A stretch of DNA of 64,000 nt from Pseudomonadota bacterium (GTDB lineage: Bacteria; Pseudomonadota; Gammaproteobacteria; Burkholderiales; Burkholderiaceae_C): positions 28,348 to 92,347 of the forward strand of contig JAJZVU010000012.1 in assembly GCA_021845505.1 (NCBI GenBank), written 5' to 3'. The position numbers and the translations under genes are program-made. Below, piece after piece: positions 48,868-64,000 of the stretch (within the stretch, counting starts at the first letter, position 1; every line of letters begins with the position of its first letter). Under the pieces are notes generated by a model, which saw only the letters and a list, made by a program, of their open reading frames with translations, was not told where the DNA came from and made no database searches.

Positions 48868-49703
48868 GCGACTTCCCCGGCAGCCCGCTCGCCCGCCCGC
48901 GGCGCAACCTCGTCGTCCTCGTCGTCGTCCTTGCCCAGGTAGGCCTCGATGACGTCGGGATGGTTGCGGATGTGCTCGGGCGTGCCCTCGGCGATCTTCT
49001 TGCCGAAGTTGATGCACACGATGTGGTCGGTGACATTCATCACCACGTTCATGTCGTGCTCCACCAGCAGCACGCTGATCCCCTGCTCGCGCACGCCGAG
49101 GATGGTGCGGTTGAGCTCGGCCGACTCCTGGTCGTTCAGCCCGGCAGCCGGTTCGTCGAGGATCAGCAGCCGGGGGCCGGCGATCAGCGCGCGCGCCAGC
49201 TCGACGCGGCGCTGCACTCCGTAGGGCAACGACGCGACGTCGTGCTGCGCCAGGTTGTCCAGCCGCAGGCGCTGCAGCAGATCCATCACCTGCCGGCGCA
49301 GCTCGGTCTCCTCGCGGCGCTGCGCCGGCGTGGACAGCAGGCCCTGCCACCATTGCTGGCGGGTGCGCAGGTGCAGCCCGGCGAGGACGTTGTTGAGCAC
49401 GCTCTGTCCCTGGAACAGCCGGATGGTCTGGAAGGTGCGGAAGATGCCGGCGCGGGCGATGCGGTGGGGCGCCCAGCCGGTGATGTCCTGGCCGTCGAAG
49501 CGGATCCGCCCCTCGGTCGGCCGGTAGACCCCGGTGATCAGGTTGAAGGCCGTGGTCTTGCCGGCGCCGTTGGGGCCGATCAGACCCACCACCTGCGACG
49601 GACCGACCGCGAAGCTCAGCGAGTCGACCGCCTTCAGGCCGCCGAAGCGCACGCCCACGCCGTCCAGGCGCAGCAGTTCGCCGCCCGCGTCGCGGCCGCT
49701 CAT
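48864..49703 (-). CDS. livG: Branched-chain amino acid ABC transporter ATP-binding protein LivG
   Basis: A 279-residue ABC ATPase with the LivG-specific inserted region (FRTFQTIRLFQGQSVLNNVLAGLHLRT), Walker A GPNGAGKTT and Walker B LLILDEPAAGLN. The signature LPYGVQRRVELARALI differs from the usual LSGGQ, as is normal for LivG. The C-terminus adds an acidic tail (KDDDEDDEV). It overlaps livF and livM by 4 bp each. Confidence 0.94.
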   Translation of the reverse strand: MSGRDAGGELLRLDGVGVRFGGLKAVDSLSFAVGPSQVVGLIGPNGAGKTTAFNLITGVYRPTEGRIRFDGQDITGWAPHRIARAGIFRTFQTIRLFQGQSVLNNVLAGLHLRTRQQWWQGLLSTPAQRREETELRRQVMDLLQRLRLDNLAQHDVASLPYGVQRRVELARALIAGPRLLILDEPAAGLNDQESAELNRTILGVREQGISVLLVEHDMNVVMNVTDHIVCINFGKKIAEGTPEHIRNHPDVIEAYLGKDDDEDDEVAPRAGERAAGEVA

Positions 49704-50647
49704 CGCGCGGCCTCCGCGGACACCCGGCGCGGCCAGATGCCCTGCGGGCGCAGCACCATGATCACCACCATCGCGATGCCGAACACGAAATAGCGGTACT
49801 CGGCGAAACTGCGGAACACCTGGGGAACGACGAACATCAGCGCGGTGCCCAGCAGCACGCCGGGGATCGAACCCTGGCCGCCGACCAGCACGATGGCGAA
49901 CAGGGTGACCGATTCGGTGAACACGAAGGCGCCGGGACTCACCGCGGCCATCAGCGTGGCGCGGAGCGTGCCGGCGAAACCGGCCAGCGCCGCGCCCAGC
50001 GCGAAGGCCAGCACGCGGTACTTGCGGGTGTCCACCCCCATGGTGGTCGCGGCCAACTGGTCGTGCTTGATGTAGTACAGCGTGCGGCCCAGGTGCGAGC
50101 GGTCGAGGTTGCGCATCAGCGCCAGCGCCACCGCGAAGGCGATCCAGTCGAGCCAGCACTGGGCGGCGGCGCTGCCGATCTGCCAGCCGAACAGGCTGGG
50201 AGTGCCGATTCCGAACACCCCGTCGGCGCCGCCGGTGACATGCCCGAGGTTGTTGTCCAGCGCCAGGATGAAAATGGCGTTGAAGCCGATGGTGGCCACC
50301 AGCAGGTAGTCGCCGCGCAGCTTGACGATCGGCGCCGACAGCACGACGCCCACCAGCGCAGCGGCGGCCACCGCCAGCGGCCAGGTGGCGAACACCGGCC
50401 AGTTGAACTGGGTGTTGAGGATCGCCGTGACGTAGGCACCGACGCCGAAGTACACCGCGTGCCCCATGTCGAACATGCCCGCGCGGCCGAGCACGATGTC
50501 CTGGCTGAGCGCGACGATCGCATACACCGCGAACAGCGACGCGATGAACACCCACGCCTGGTTGAGCACCAGCGGAATGGCCAGCCCGAGCAGCCACAGC
50601 ACGGCGCCGACCCAGGGGCGGCCGACAACGGCCAGCAGCGACTTCAT
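49700..50647 (-). CDS. livM: Branched-chain amino acid ABC transporter permease LivM
   Basis: A 315-residue permease with about nine membrane helices and the ABC-permease signature (ALGAALAGFAGTLRATLMAAVSPGAFVFTESV, EAA-like loop). YAIVALSQDIVLGRAGMFDMGHAVYFGVGAYV is typical of LivM. It overlaps livG by 4 bp and livH by one base. Confidence 0.93.
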   Translation of the reverse strand: MKSLLAVVGRPWVGAVLWLLGLAIPLVLNQAWVFIASLFAVYAIVALSQDIVLGRAGMFDMGHAVYFGVGAYVTAILNTQFNWPVFATWPLAVAAAALVGVVLSAPIVKLRGDYLLVATIGFNAIFILALDNNLGHVTGGADGVFGIGTPSLFGWQIGSAAAQCWLDWIAFAVALALMRNLDRSHLGRTLYYIKHDQLAATTMGVDTRKYRVLAFALGAALAGFAGTLRATLMAAVSPGAFVFTESVTLFAIVLVGGQGSIPGVLLGTALMFVVPQVFRSFAEYRYFVFGIAMVVIMVLRPQGIWPRRVSAEAAR

Positions 50648-51552
50648 CAGACTTTCTCCGCGACACGCTCGCCCAGCAGCCCGGTCGGGCGCAGCAGCAA
50701 GATGCCAATCAACAGCGCAAAGGTGATCGCCCCCTGCCACGAACTCGACACGAAGCCGGCGGCGAAGGCGTTGAACAGCCCCAGCAGCACGCCGCCGAGC
50801 ATCGCGCCGGGAATGTTGCCGATGCCGCCGAGGATGGCGGCGATGAAGGCGTTGAGGCCGTAGGTCCAGCCCATCGTGAAGTACACCTGGCGGTAGTACA
50901 GCCCGATGAACAGCCCGCCGACCGCGCCGATCGCCGGGCCGAGCACGAACACGCTGGCGATCACCCGGTTGACATTGATTCCCATCAGGCGCGCCGCGTC
51001 CTGGTCGCTGGCGGCGGCGCGCATCGCGGTGCCGTAGCGGGTGTGGTGCACGAACCAGTACAGCAGCGCCATCAGCGCGGCGCTTCCCGCGATGATCAGC
51101 ACCTGCACGAGGTCGATGCGCGCTCCGCCCCAGACCCACGCGTGCTCGGGCAGCAGGTGGGTCGGAAACACGCGGATCTGCGGCCCCCAGATGAGCATCA
51201 GGCCGTTCTCGATGAACAGCGAGGCCCCCAGCGCGGACACCACCGCGCTCAGGCGGTCGGCCCGGCGCAGCGGGCGGTAGGCGGTGAACTCCAGCGCCAG
51301 CCCGGCCACTCCGACCGCGATCGCCGCCAGGATGAAGGCCGCGCCCATCAGCAGCAGGTGCGACTGCCCGCTGCCCGAGCCTGCGCTCAGCGCGACCAGG
51401 CCGATGTAGGCGCCGAAGATGCACAGGTCGCCGTGGGCGAAGTTGATCAGCCGCAGCACCCCGTAGACCATGGTGTAGCCGAGGGCGATCAGGGCGTAGA
51501 TACCGCCGACGGTCAGGCCGTTGACCAACTGCTGCAGCACGGTGCCGAGCAT
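50647..51552 (-). CDS. livH: Branched-chain amino acid ABC transporter permease LivH
   Basis: A 301-residue permease. LQQLVNGLTVGGIYALIALGYTMVYGVLRLINFAHGD is the highly conserved LivH N-terminus (INFAHGD motif). The later MRAAASDQDAARLMGINVNRVIASVFVLGPAIGAVGG holds the cytoplasmic coupling loop. It is upstream of livM in the minus-strand operon livK-H-M-G-F. Confidence 0.94.
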   Translation of the reverse strand: MLGTVLQQLVNGLTVGGIYALIALGYTMVYGVLRLINFAHGDLCIFGAYIGLVALSAGSGSGQSHLLLMGAAFILAAIAVGVAGLALEFTAYRPLRRADRLSAVVSALGASLFIENGLMLIWGPQIRVFPTHLLPEHAWVWGGARIDLVQVLIIAGSAALMALLYWFVHHTRYGTAMRAAASDQDAARLMGINVNRVIASVFVLGPAIGAVGGLFIGLYYRQVYFTMGWTYGLNAFIAAILGGIGNIPGAMLGGVLLGLFNAFAAGFVSSSWQGAITFALLIGILLLRPTGLLGERVAEKV

Positions 51553-51660
51553 CGAGCTTTCTCCTGGGAGCGGGAGGGGCGGCGGCGCGGGATCCGTCCG
51601 CGCCGCCGCGCCGCGCGGCGGGGGCGCCGGCTGGCGGCCCCGCCGGTGGCGCGTGGCGCC

Positions 51661-58535
<6,875 letters not shown>

Positions 58536-58608
58536 ACCTGAAATAATCCGGGGTCGATGCGTGGCGCGCTGCCAGCGCCTCTGCCCCTCGCCGCCGCCCA
58601 GCCCCTCG

Positions 58609-60369
58609 ATGCCGTTCCAGCCCGCGTCATCCGCCACTCCCGCGGCCATCGCCCGCGCGGCTTTGCGCCGACTGGCCGAGCAGGGCATCGAGCCCACCCC
58701 CGAGCAATACCGCCGCGCCTACCTCGCGGCCACGCCGCCCGGCGGCCCGCGCTCGCTGGCAGCGTCGCTGCTGGAGCGGCTGGAGCGCCTGGAGCGACTG
58801 GAGCAGGCGCCGCCGGCGCTGCGCGACCTGGCGCCCAGGCTGCGCCCGGCGCTGGCCGAGGAGGACTGCGAGCGCGCGCTGGGACTGCTGTGGGATCGAC
58901 TGGAGCGGCACGGCGCCGAGGCCGACGTCGAGCCGATGGGCCCGGCGCTGGCGGCCTTCGTGCGCGAATGGGAGCGCTCGCAGGCCGGGCTGTCCAGGGT
59001 GCAGAAGCTGCAGGCGCTGCAGGCGATCGAAGGCACCGCCGCGGCGGCCGAGGTGCTGCACAGGCTGCGCTCCACCGCCGAGCGCTGGGCGGCGCTGCGC
59101 GAGCGGCCGCCGGCGCCGCCTGCGGCGGCGGCCGAGACCGCGCCGCCCGAGCGGGCAGGGCAGTGGAAGAGGCTGTGGACCGAAGCGGTTCGCATGGCCG
59201 AGCAGGCCTACGCCGCGCAGCCGGCGATCCAGGCCCAGGCCGCGCTGCTGCTGGAGGAAGCGGCCGCGCTGGACGATGCCGGCGGCGGCCTGGCGGGCCG
59301 CGCGCACGCGCTGTGGGACGCCTGCGAGCGCTGGCAGGCCGGCAGCCTGGCCGCGCAGGTCTCCAGCCTGGAGGCGATGCGGCTGCTGCTCGACAACGTC
59401 GGCCAGTTGTTCCCCCCCGCGCACTGGCTGCAGGAGCGCATCGAGGCGCTGCGCGGCCTGCTGGTCGAGCCGCTGGACGTCCAGCGCCTGCAGCAGTGCG
59501 TGCAGGAGCTCAAGGACCTGCTGCTGCGCCAGGGCGTGGCGCACAAGGCCGGCGAGGATGCGCGCGCGCTGGCACGCGAACTCATCGACATGGTGGTGCG
59601 CAGCCTGGGCAGCTATGTCGAGAGCACCGAGCGCTACGGCGATCGGCTGCGCGGCGGCATGCGCGAACTCGACGAATCGGGCGACTGGCAGCGCGCCAAG
59701 TCGGTGGTGCAGGGCATCCTGGCGCAAAGCCAGCAGATGCTGGAGGAAACCGGCAAGCTGCGCAGTTCCTTCGCCCAGGCTCAGCAGCAACTGCAGCAGG
59801 CGCGAGAGCGTGCCCACAGCCTGCAGGGCGAGCTCGAGCAGCTCAGCGAGCTCATCCAGCAGGATCCGTTGACCGGAGCGCTGAACCGGCGCGGGCTGGA
59901 ACTGTCGTTCCGCCGCGAAGCCGCGCGCGCGTCGCGCAGCGGCGAGGCGCTGAGCCTGGCGATGGTCGACCTGGACTTCTTCAAGGCCATCAACGACCGC
60001 TACGGCCACGACACCGGCGACGCGGTGCTGCGCGAGCTGGTGCAGGTGCTGCGCGCGGAGTTGCGGCCCACCGACCTGATCGCCCGCATCGGCGGCGAGG
60101 AATTCGTCGTGCTGCTGCCGGGCGAGGACGAGCAGGGCGCGGTGGCCGCGCTGCAGCGCGCGCAGCGCACCTTCGGCGCGCGCCGCTTCAGCCATCCGCG
60201 CAACCCGGCGGGAATCGAGGCGCGCTTCAGCGTCGGCGTGGCGCGCTGGAACGGCGACGAAGGCCTCGACTCGATCTACGCCCGCATCGATCGCGCGCTG
60301 CTGCAGGCCAAGGCCGCCGGGCGCGACCGCATCGAGGTGGCCTCGGTGCAGCAGCCCGGCGCGGGCTGA
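58609..60369 (+). CDS. Diguanylate cyclase (GGDEF domain) with helical N-terminus
   Basis: A 586-residue protein. About 400 N-terminal residues are helical and rich in Ala, Leu, Glu and Arg (no membrane segment), ending in a coiled coil (SSFAQAQQQLQQARERAHSLQGELEQLSELIQQ) that would hold a dimer. The GGDEF domain begins DPLTGALNRRGLE and has the active GGEEF at residues 495-499. The inhibitory I-site RxxD is present as RPTD at 486-489, so it should be product-inhibited. It makes cyclic di-GMP, possibly controlling motility. fliL follows 64 bp later. ATG 58609 is the only good start near the homology. Confidence 0.93.
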   Translation: MPFQPASSATPAAIARAALRRLAEQGIEPTPEQYRRAYLAATPPGGPRSLAASLLERLERLERLEQAPPALRDLAPRLRPALAEEDCERALGLLWDRLERHGAEADVEPMGPALAAFVREWERSQAGLSRVQKLQALQAIEGTAAAAEVLHRLRSTAERWAALRERPPAPPAAAAETAPPERAGQWKRLWTEAVRMAEQAYAAQPAIQAQAALLLEEAAALDDAGGGLAGRAHALWDACERWQAGSLAAQVSSLEAMRLLLDNVGQLFPPAHWLQERIEALRGLLVEPLDVQRLQQCVQELKDLLLRQGVAHKAGEDARALARELIDMVVRSLGSYVESTERYGDRLRGGMRELDESGDWQRAKSVVQGILAQSQQMLEETGKLRSSFAQAQQQLQQARERAHSLQGELEQLSELIQQDPLTGALNRRGLELSFRREAARASRSGEALSLAMVDLDFFKAINDRYGHDTGDAVLRELVQVLRAELRPTDLIARIGGEEFVVLLPGEDEQGAVAALQRAQRTFGARRFSHPRNPAGIEARFSVGVARWNGDEGLDSIYARIDRALLQAKAAGRDRIEVASVQQPGAG

Positions 60370-60433
60370 GCAACGGCCGGGCACGGCCACCCCATCCCCT
60401 CCCCAGCATCCCTTCTTCTTCAGGCGACAGGAC

Positions 60434-60949
60434 ATGGCGACCAAAGGCAAGGACGAATCCGCGACCAAGCAAAAATCCGGCAAGGGCAAGTTGCTGGTGA
60501 TCATCGTGGTGCTGCTGGTGCTGCTGCTGGCGGCCGGCGGCGGGGCCGCCTGGTGGTTCCTGATCCACAAGAAGCCGGCCGCGGCAGCGGCCGGGAAAGC
60601 GGTCGCCGCGGCCGCGCAGCCGGCGCATTTCATCCATCTGCAGCCGTTTGTGACCAACGTGCAGAGCAGCGACGGCCAGGCCCACTACCTGCAAGTCAAG
60701 ATCGATCTCAAGACGACCGACGAATCGGTGGAGTCGAAGATCAACCAGCTGATGCCGGAGATCCGCAGTTCCATCCTGGACCTGCTGGCCGCGCAACAGG
60801 CCTCCACCGTCACGCTGGACACCACGCGCGCGAAGCTGCGGGTGGCCATCCAGGCCAAGGTGAACCACATCCTGGTCGCCGCGGGCGCCAGCGGGGCCGG
60901 CGGCGGCCCGATCAGCGGGGTGTACTTCTCGGGCTTCGTGATGCAGTGA
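60434..60949 (+). CDS. fliL: Flagellar basal body-associated protein FliL (orphan)
   Basis: A 171-residue FliL: short cytoplasmic tail, one membrane helix (LLVIIVVLLVLLLAAGGGAAWWFLI), Lys-Ala linker, and a periplasmic stomatin-like domain (FIHLQPFVTNVQSSDGQAHYLQVKIDLKTTD; INQLMPEIRSSILDLLAAQ). FliL rings surround the stator and raise torque. In betaproteobacteria fliL usually heads fliLMNOPQR; here no other flagellar gene adjoins it. Expression from its own promoter or with the upstream diguanylate cyclase is possible. The helix is unusually Val/Leu-rich and the linker Ala-rich. Confidence 0.9.
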   Translation: MATKGKDESATKQKSGKGKLLVIIVVLLVLLLAAGGGAAWWFLIHKKPAAAAAGKAVAAAAQPAHFIHLQPFVTNVQSSDGQAHYLQVKIDLKTTDESVESKINQLMPEIRSSILDLLAAQQASTVTLDTTRAKLRVAIQAKVNHILVAAGASGAGGGPISGVYFSGFVMQ

Positions 60950-60959
60950 GGGGCGCCGC

Positions 60960-62165
60960 GTGACCGACTCGATCGCGCTGCCGGACGACACGGCGCAGGC
61001 GCGCGCCAACATCGCGCGCCTGACCATCGCCCAGGCGCTGGCCGGCGCCAACTCGACCATCGTCTACGCCGCCGGCTCGATCGTCGGCGACATGCTGGCG
61101 CCCAGCCACCTGCTGGCGACCCTGCCGGTGTCGGTGTTCGTCGTGGGCATGGCGGCCGGCAGCCTGCCTGCGGGCGCGGTGGCGCAGCGCTGGGGCCGCC
61201 GCGCCGCGTTCCTGGCGGGAACCGGCAGCGGCACGCTGGCCGGCGCGCTGGCTGCGCTGGCCATCGTGCACGGGCTGTTCTGGCTGTTCTGCGTGGCGAC
61301 CTTCTTCGGCGGAGCCTACGCCGCGGTGGTGTTCTCCTACCGCTTTGCCGCTGCCGACTGCGTGCCCGCCGATCGACGCCCGCGGGCCCTGTCCTTTGTC
61401 ATGGCCGGGGGTGTGCTCGCCGGGGTCATCGGGCCGCAGATCGTCACCCACACCATGCGCCTGTGGGCGCCCTACCTGTTCGCGGCGAGTTTCGCCGTGC
61501 AGGCGGCCGTGGCGGCGCTGACGGCGCTGATCCTCGCCGGGGTGCGCCTGCCCAGGCCGCCGAGGCAGCAGGGCGGAGGCAGGCCGCTGCGGGCGATCGT
61601 CCGCCAGCCGCGGTTCATCACCGCGGTGGTCTGCGGCACGGTGTCGTACGTGCTGATGAACCTGCTGATGACCGCGGCCCCGCTGGCCATGCACCTGTGC
61701 GGGCTGTCGCAGGGCGCCGCCGACCTGGGAATCCAGTGGCATGTGATCGCGATGTACGGGCCGAGTTTCTTCACCGGGAGGCTGATCACCCGTTTCGGCG
61801 CCCGCAAGGTGGTGGGCTGCGGACTGGCGCTGATCACCGCGGCTGCGCTGATCGGCCTGGGCGGGATCGGCGTCGGCCATTTCTGGCTGGCGCTGGTGTT
61901 CCTCGGCGCAGGCTGGAACTTCGGGTTCGTCGGAGCGTCGGCGCTGGTGCTCGAGTGCCACCTCCCGCAGGAAAAGGCACGCGTGCAGGCCTTCAACGAT
62001 TTCGTGGTCTTCTCGACGGTGGCCGTGGGCTCGCTGGTTTCCGGCGGTGTCGTCACGGCCTTCGGCTGGGATGCGGTACTTTGGCTGGTGTTCCCGCCGG
62101 TCGCGGTGGCGGTGCTGGCGCTGGCCTTGTCGGCCAGGACCTCCCGCGCCTACGTGCCGGGCTGA
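60960..62165 (+). CDS. Major facilitator superfamily transporter
   Basis: A 401-residue twelve-helix transporter starting at GTG 60960, 10 bp after fli[18 protein letters not shown] is the MFS loop 2-3 motif, and [33 protein letters not shown] resembles a sugar-phosphate or drug/organic acid exporter subgroup. Substrate not recognised. It may be co-transcribed with the SSADH-like gene 61 bp downstream. Confidence 0.85.
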   Translation: MTDSIALPDDTAQARANIARLTIAQALAGANSTIVYAAGSIVGDMLAPSHLLATLPVSVFVVGMAAGSLPAGAVAQRWGRRAAFLAGTGSGTLAGALAALAIVHGLFWLFCVATFFGGAYAAVVFSYRFAAADCVPADRRPRALSFVMAGGVLAGVIGPQIVTHTMRLWAPYLFAASFAVQAAVAALTALILAGVRLPRPPRQQGGGRPLRAIVRQPRFITAVVCGTVSYVLMNLLMTAAPLAMHLCGLSQGAADLGIQWHVIAMYGPSFFTGRLITRFGARKVVGCGLALITAAALIGLGGIGVGHFWLALVFLGAGWNFGFVGASALVLECHLPQEKARVQAFNDFVVFSTVAVGSLVSGGVVTAFGWDAVLWLVFPPVAVAVLALALSARTSRAYVPG

Positions 62166-62226
62166 TGCACGCGCCGCGAGTTCGACGCGGCGTACCTGTT
62201 CTTCCTCTGACTTGGAGCTGCGATCG

Positions 62227-63669
62227 ATGAACTACCCCGACACCCGACTTTTCATCCATGGTTCCTGGCGCGAGGCCGCGCAGGGGCGCTGGCTGGACGT
62301 GCTCAACCCCGCCAGCGGCGAGCCGATCGGGCGCGTGGCCCACGCCTCGACCGCCGACCTCGACGCGGCGCTGCAGGCGGCGCAAAAGGGCTTCGAGACC
62401 TGGCGCGACACCCCGCCGATCGAGCGCTCGCGCATCATGCACCGCGCCGCGGCGCTGCTGCGCGAGCGCGCCGACGACATCGCGCGCATCATGACCCGGG
62501 AGCAGGGCAAGCCGCTGGCCGAGGCGCGCATCGAGATCATGATGGCCTGCGACATCGTCGACTGGTTCGCCGACGAGGGGCTGCGGGTCTACGGCCGGCT
62601 GATTCCCTCGCGCGCCAACCCCTGGGTGCGCCAGATGGTGGTGAAGTCCCCGGTCGGGCCGGTGGCCGCATTCACCCCGTGGAACTTCCCGATCAACCAG
62701 GTGGTGCGCAAGCTGGCCGCGGCGCTGGCATCGGGCTGCTCGATGCTGGTCAAGGCGGCCGAGGAAACCCCGGCGTCGCCGGCCGAACTGGTGCGGGCCT
62801 TCGCCGATGCCGGGCTGCCGGCCGGGGTGCTGGGACTGGTCTACGGCAATCCGGCCGAGATCTCCAGCTACCTGATCGCCCACCCGGTGATCCGCAAGGT
62901 CACCTTCACCGGCTCGACCGCGGTGGGCAAGCAGCTGGCCGCGCTCGCCGGGCAGCACATGAAGCGCGCGACCATGGAGCTCGGCGGCCACGCCCCGGTG
63001 ATCGTCGCCGACGACGCCGACCTCGATCTCACGCTGAAAGTGGTGTCGGCGGCCAAGTTCCGCAACGCCGGGCAGGTGTGCATCTCGCCGACGCGCTTCC
63101 TGGTGCAGCGCGGCATCGCCGAGGAGTTCGCCACGCGGCTGGCCGAACGCGCGCAGGCGCTGCGCGTGGGCGACGGGCTGGCCGAGACCACGCAGATGGG
63201 GCCGCTGGCCAATCCGCGCCGCATCGGCGCGATGCAGCAATTCACCGAGGACGCGCTCGAGCGCGGCGCGCGGCTGCTGGCCGGCGGCCAGCGCATCGGC
63301 GAGTCGGGCAACTTCTGGGCGCCGACCGTGCTGGCCGAGGTTCCGCTGGATGCCCGGGTGTTCAACGAGGAGCCGTTCGGGCCGCTGGCGGCGATCCGCA
63401 GCTACGACACGCTGGACGAGGCCATCGCCGAGGCCAACCGGCTGGCCTACGGCCTGGCGGGGTACGCCTTCACGCGTTCGCTGCAGGCGGCCGAGACCCT
63501 GACCCGGCGGGTCGAGGTGGGCATGCTGTGGATCAACATGCCGGCGACGCCGTGGCCGGAGATTCCCTTCGGCGGGCTGAAGGATTCGGGCTACGGCTCC
63601 GAGGGCGGGCCCGAGGCCATCGACGCCTACATGAACGTGCGGTCGGTGGCGGTGAACTGCGAGTCTTGA
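62227..63669 (+). CDS. gabD: NAD(P)-dependent succinate-semialdehyde dehydrogenase family
   Basis: A 480-residue aldehyde dehydrogenase. Catalytic Cys 285 is in [13 protein letters not shown] and Glu 251 in [19 protein letters not shown] binds cofactor. [30 protein letters not shown] and [19 protein letters not shown] are the GabD-type signatures. It probably oxidises succinate semialdehyde; closely related members act on glutarate or 2-oxoglutarate semialdehyde. Adjacency to an MFS transporter gives no clear pathway. No gabT or other GABA gene is in the window. Confidence 0.88.
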   Translation: MNYPDTRLFIHGSWREAAQGRWLDVLNPASGEPIGRVAHASTADLDAALQAAQKGFETWRDTPPIERSRIMHRAAALLRERADDIARIMTREQGKPLAEARIEIMMACDIVDWFADEGLRVYGRLIPSRANPWVRQMVVKSPVGPVAAFTPWNFPINQVVRKLAAALASGCSMLVKAAEETPASPAELVRAFADAGLPAGVLGLVYGNPAEISSYLIAHPVIRKVTFTGSTAVGKQLAALAGQHMKRATMELGGHAPVIVADDADLDLTLKVVSAAKFRNAGQVCISPTRFLVQRGIAEEFATRLAERAQALRVGDGLAETTQMGPLANPRRIGAMQQFTEDALERGARLLAGGQRIGESGNFWAPTVLAEVPLDARVFNEEPFGPLAAIRSYDTLDEAIAEANRLAYGLAGYAFTRSLQAAETLTRRVEVGMLWINMPATPWPEIPFGGLKDSGYGSEGGPEAIDAYMNVRSVAVNCES

Positions 63670-64000
63670 GCGCAGCGCCCGGGCCGGCCGCATAGCGCAG
63701 CGGTCGGCCTTCCCGCGAAGCAATGTTGATTGACCAACCCGACCGTCCGTTCGGGGGAGCCGGGGGCAAGTTCGGACATCTTTGCTTCATGAAATTCGCG
63801 AAGAAAGAATGTGAAATTTCGAAACTGCGAAGAAATTCTGTCAACTCATGGGCGCAAAAGCATCCATCGCCGAATCGTCGGGTGAAGTGACACCGTAAGT
63901 TGTTGATCTAATGAGAAAAACTCTCTTGCGGTCAACCCCATTCTTTGCGAGTTGCGCGAAGTAATTGTGTGTGAGTTCCACGGCTTCGCCGCGAATGTTG
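63670..64000. other. AT-richer region after gabD with no convincing gene
   Basis: About 331 bp with lower GC than the rest. The only open frame of note (minus strand 63533-63844) does not resemble any family and runs into gabD. An imperfect dyad, CCCGA-ccgtccgt-TCGGG at 63738-63755, resembles TetR-type operators; this is a weak match. The window stops before the next gene. Confidence 0.5.

Noticed and set aside
63533..63844. 103-residue minus-strand frame at the right end
   Set aside because: Overlaps the end of gabD, Arg/Ser/Pro-rich second half, no family signature.

Overview
The window is a 64 kb piece of a very GC-rich (about 70% by eye) betaproteobacterial chromosome. Gene content and order point to the Burkholderiales, near Comamonadaceae, Rubrivivax, Leptothrix or Thiomonas: ppsR/ppsA, rpsF-priB-rpsR-rplI-dnaB, a PIN-PhoH ATPase and bcp, then Mth938-like/alaA/hom/thrC/mobB/moeA/moaD/moaE, yqjDEK and clpB. 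I cannot fix the genus from sequence alone. No rRNA, tRNA, CRISPR array, phage or complete insertion sequence was seen.

Layout. 1-6.5 kb: a truncated SpoU/TrmH rRNA methyltransferase, a DegV-like protein, the divergent ppsR/ppsA pair and the ribosomal rpsF operon, closed by a strong terminator. 6.7-13.2 kb: a GDSL lipoprotein, dnaB, a long inverted repeat with a 17-C run, PhoH-like ATPase, a PrxQ/Bcp peroxidase and a Mth938-like protein. 13.3-20 kb: aminotransferase, homoserine/threonine synthesis and molybdopterin cofactor genes. 20-28.7 kb: yqjDEK membrane proteins, clpB with a sigma-32-like promoter, SCO1 and a CtaG-like oxidase assembly factor, RraA, LexA with its SOS box, L-asparaginase and a DUF4124 protein. 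28.8-31.9 kb: guaB-guaA.

32-36 kb looks like an insertion. A three-gene cassette (SGNH esterase, SAM methyltransferase, CgeB-like glycosyltransferase) lies beside a truncated cation-efflux gene, with AT-rich edges. 36.2-46.1 kb is the most interesting stretch: nine genes with mostly overlapping or near-zero junctions, encoding a TauD/TfdA dioxygenase, an enolase-superfamily enzyme, a LysR regulator, a complete TctCBA tripartite transporter, an aconitase-family enzyme and a split ChrA pair. I read it as an uptake-and-catabolism operon for an unidentified carboxylate.

46.2-64 kb: a cNMP-binding patatin phospholipase; a livKHMGF transporter divergent from trifunctional putA across a region with put-operator-like repeats; tadA, LD-carboxypeptidase, a diguanylate cyclase, an orphan fliL, an MFS transporter, and a succinate-semialdehyde dehydrogenase followed by an AT-richer end with no convincing gene.
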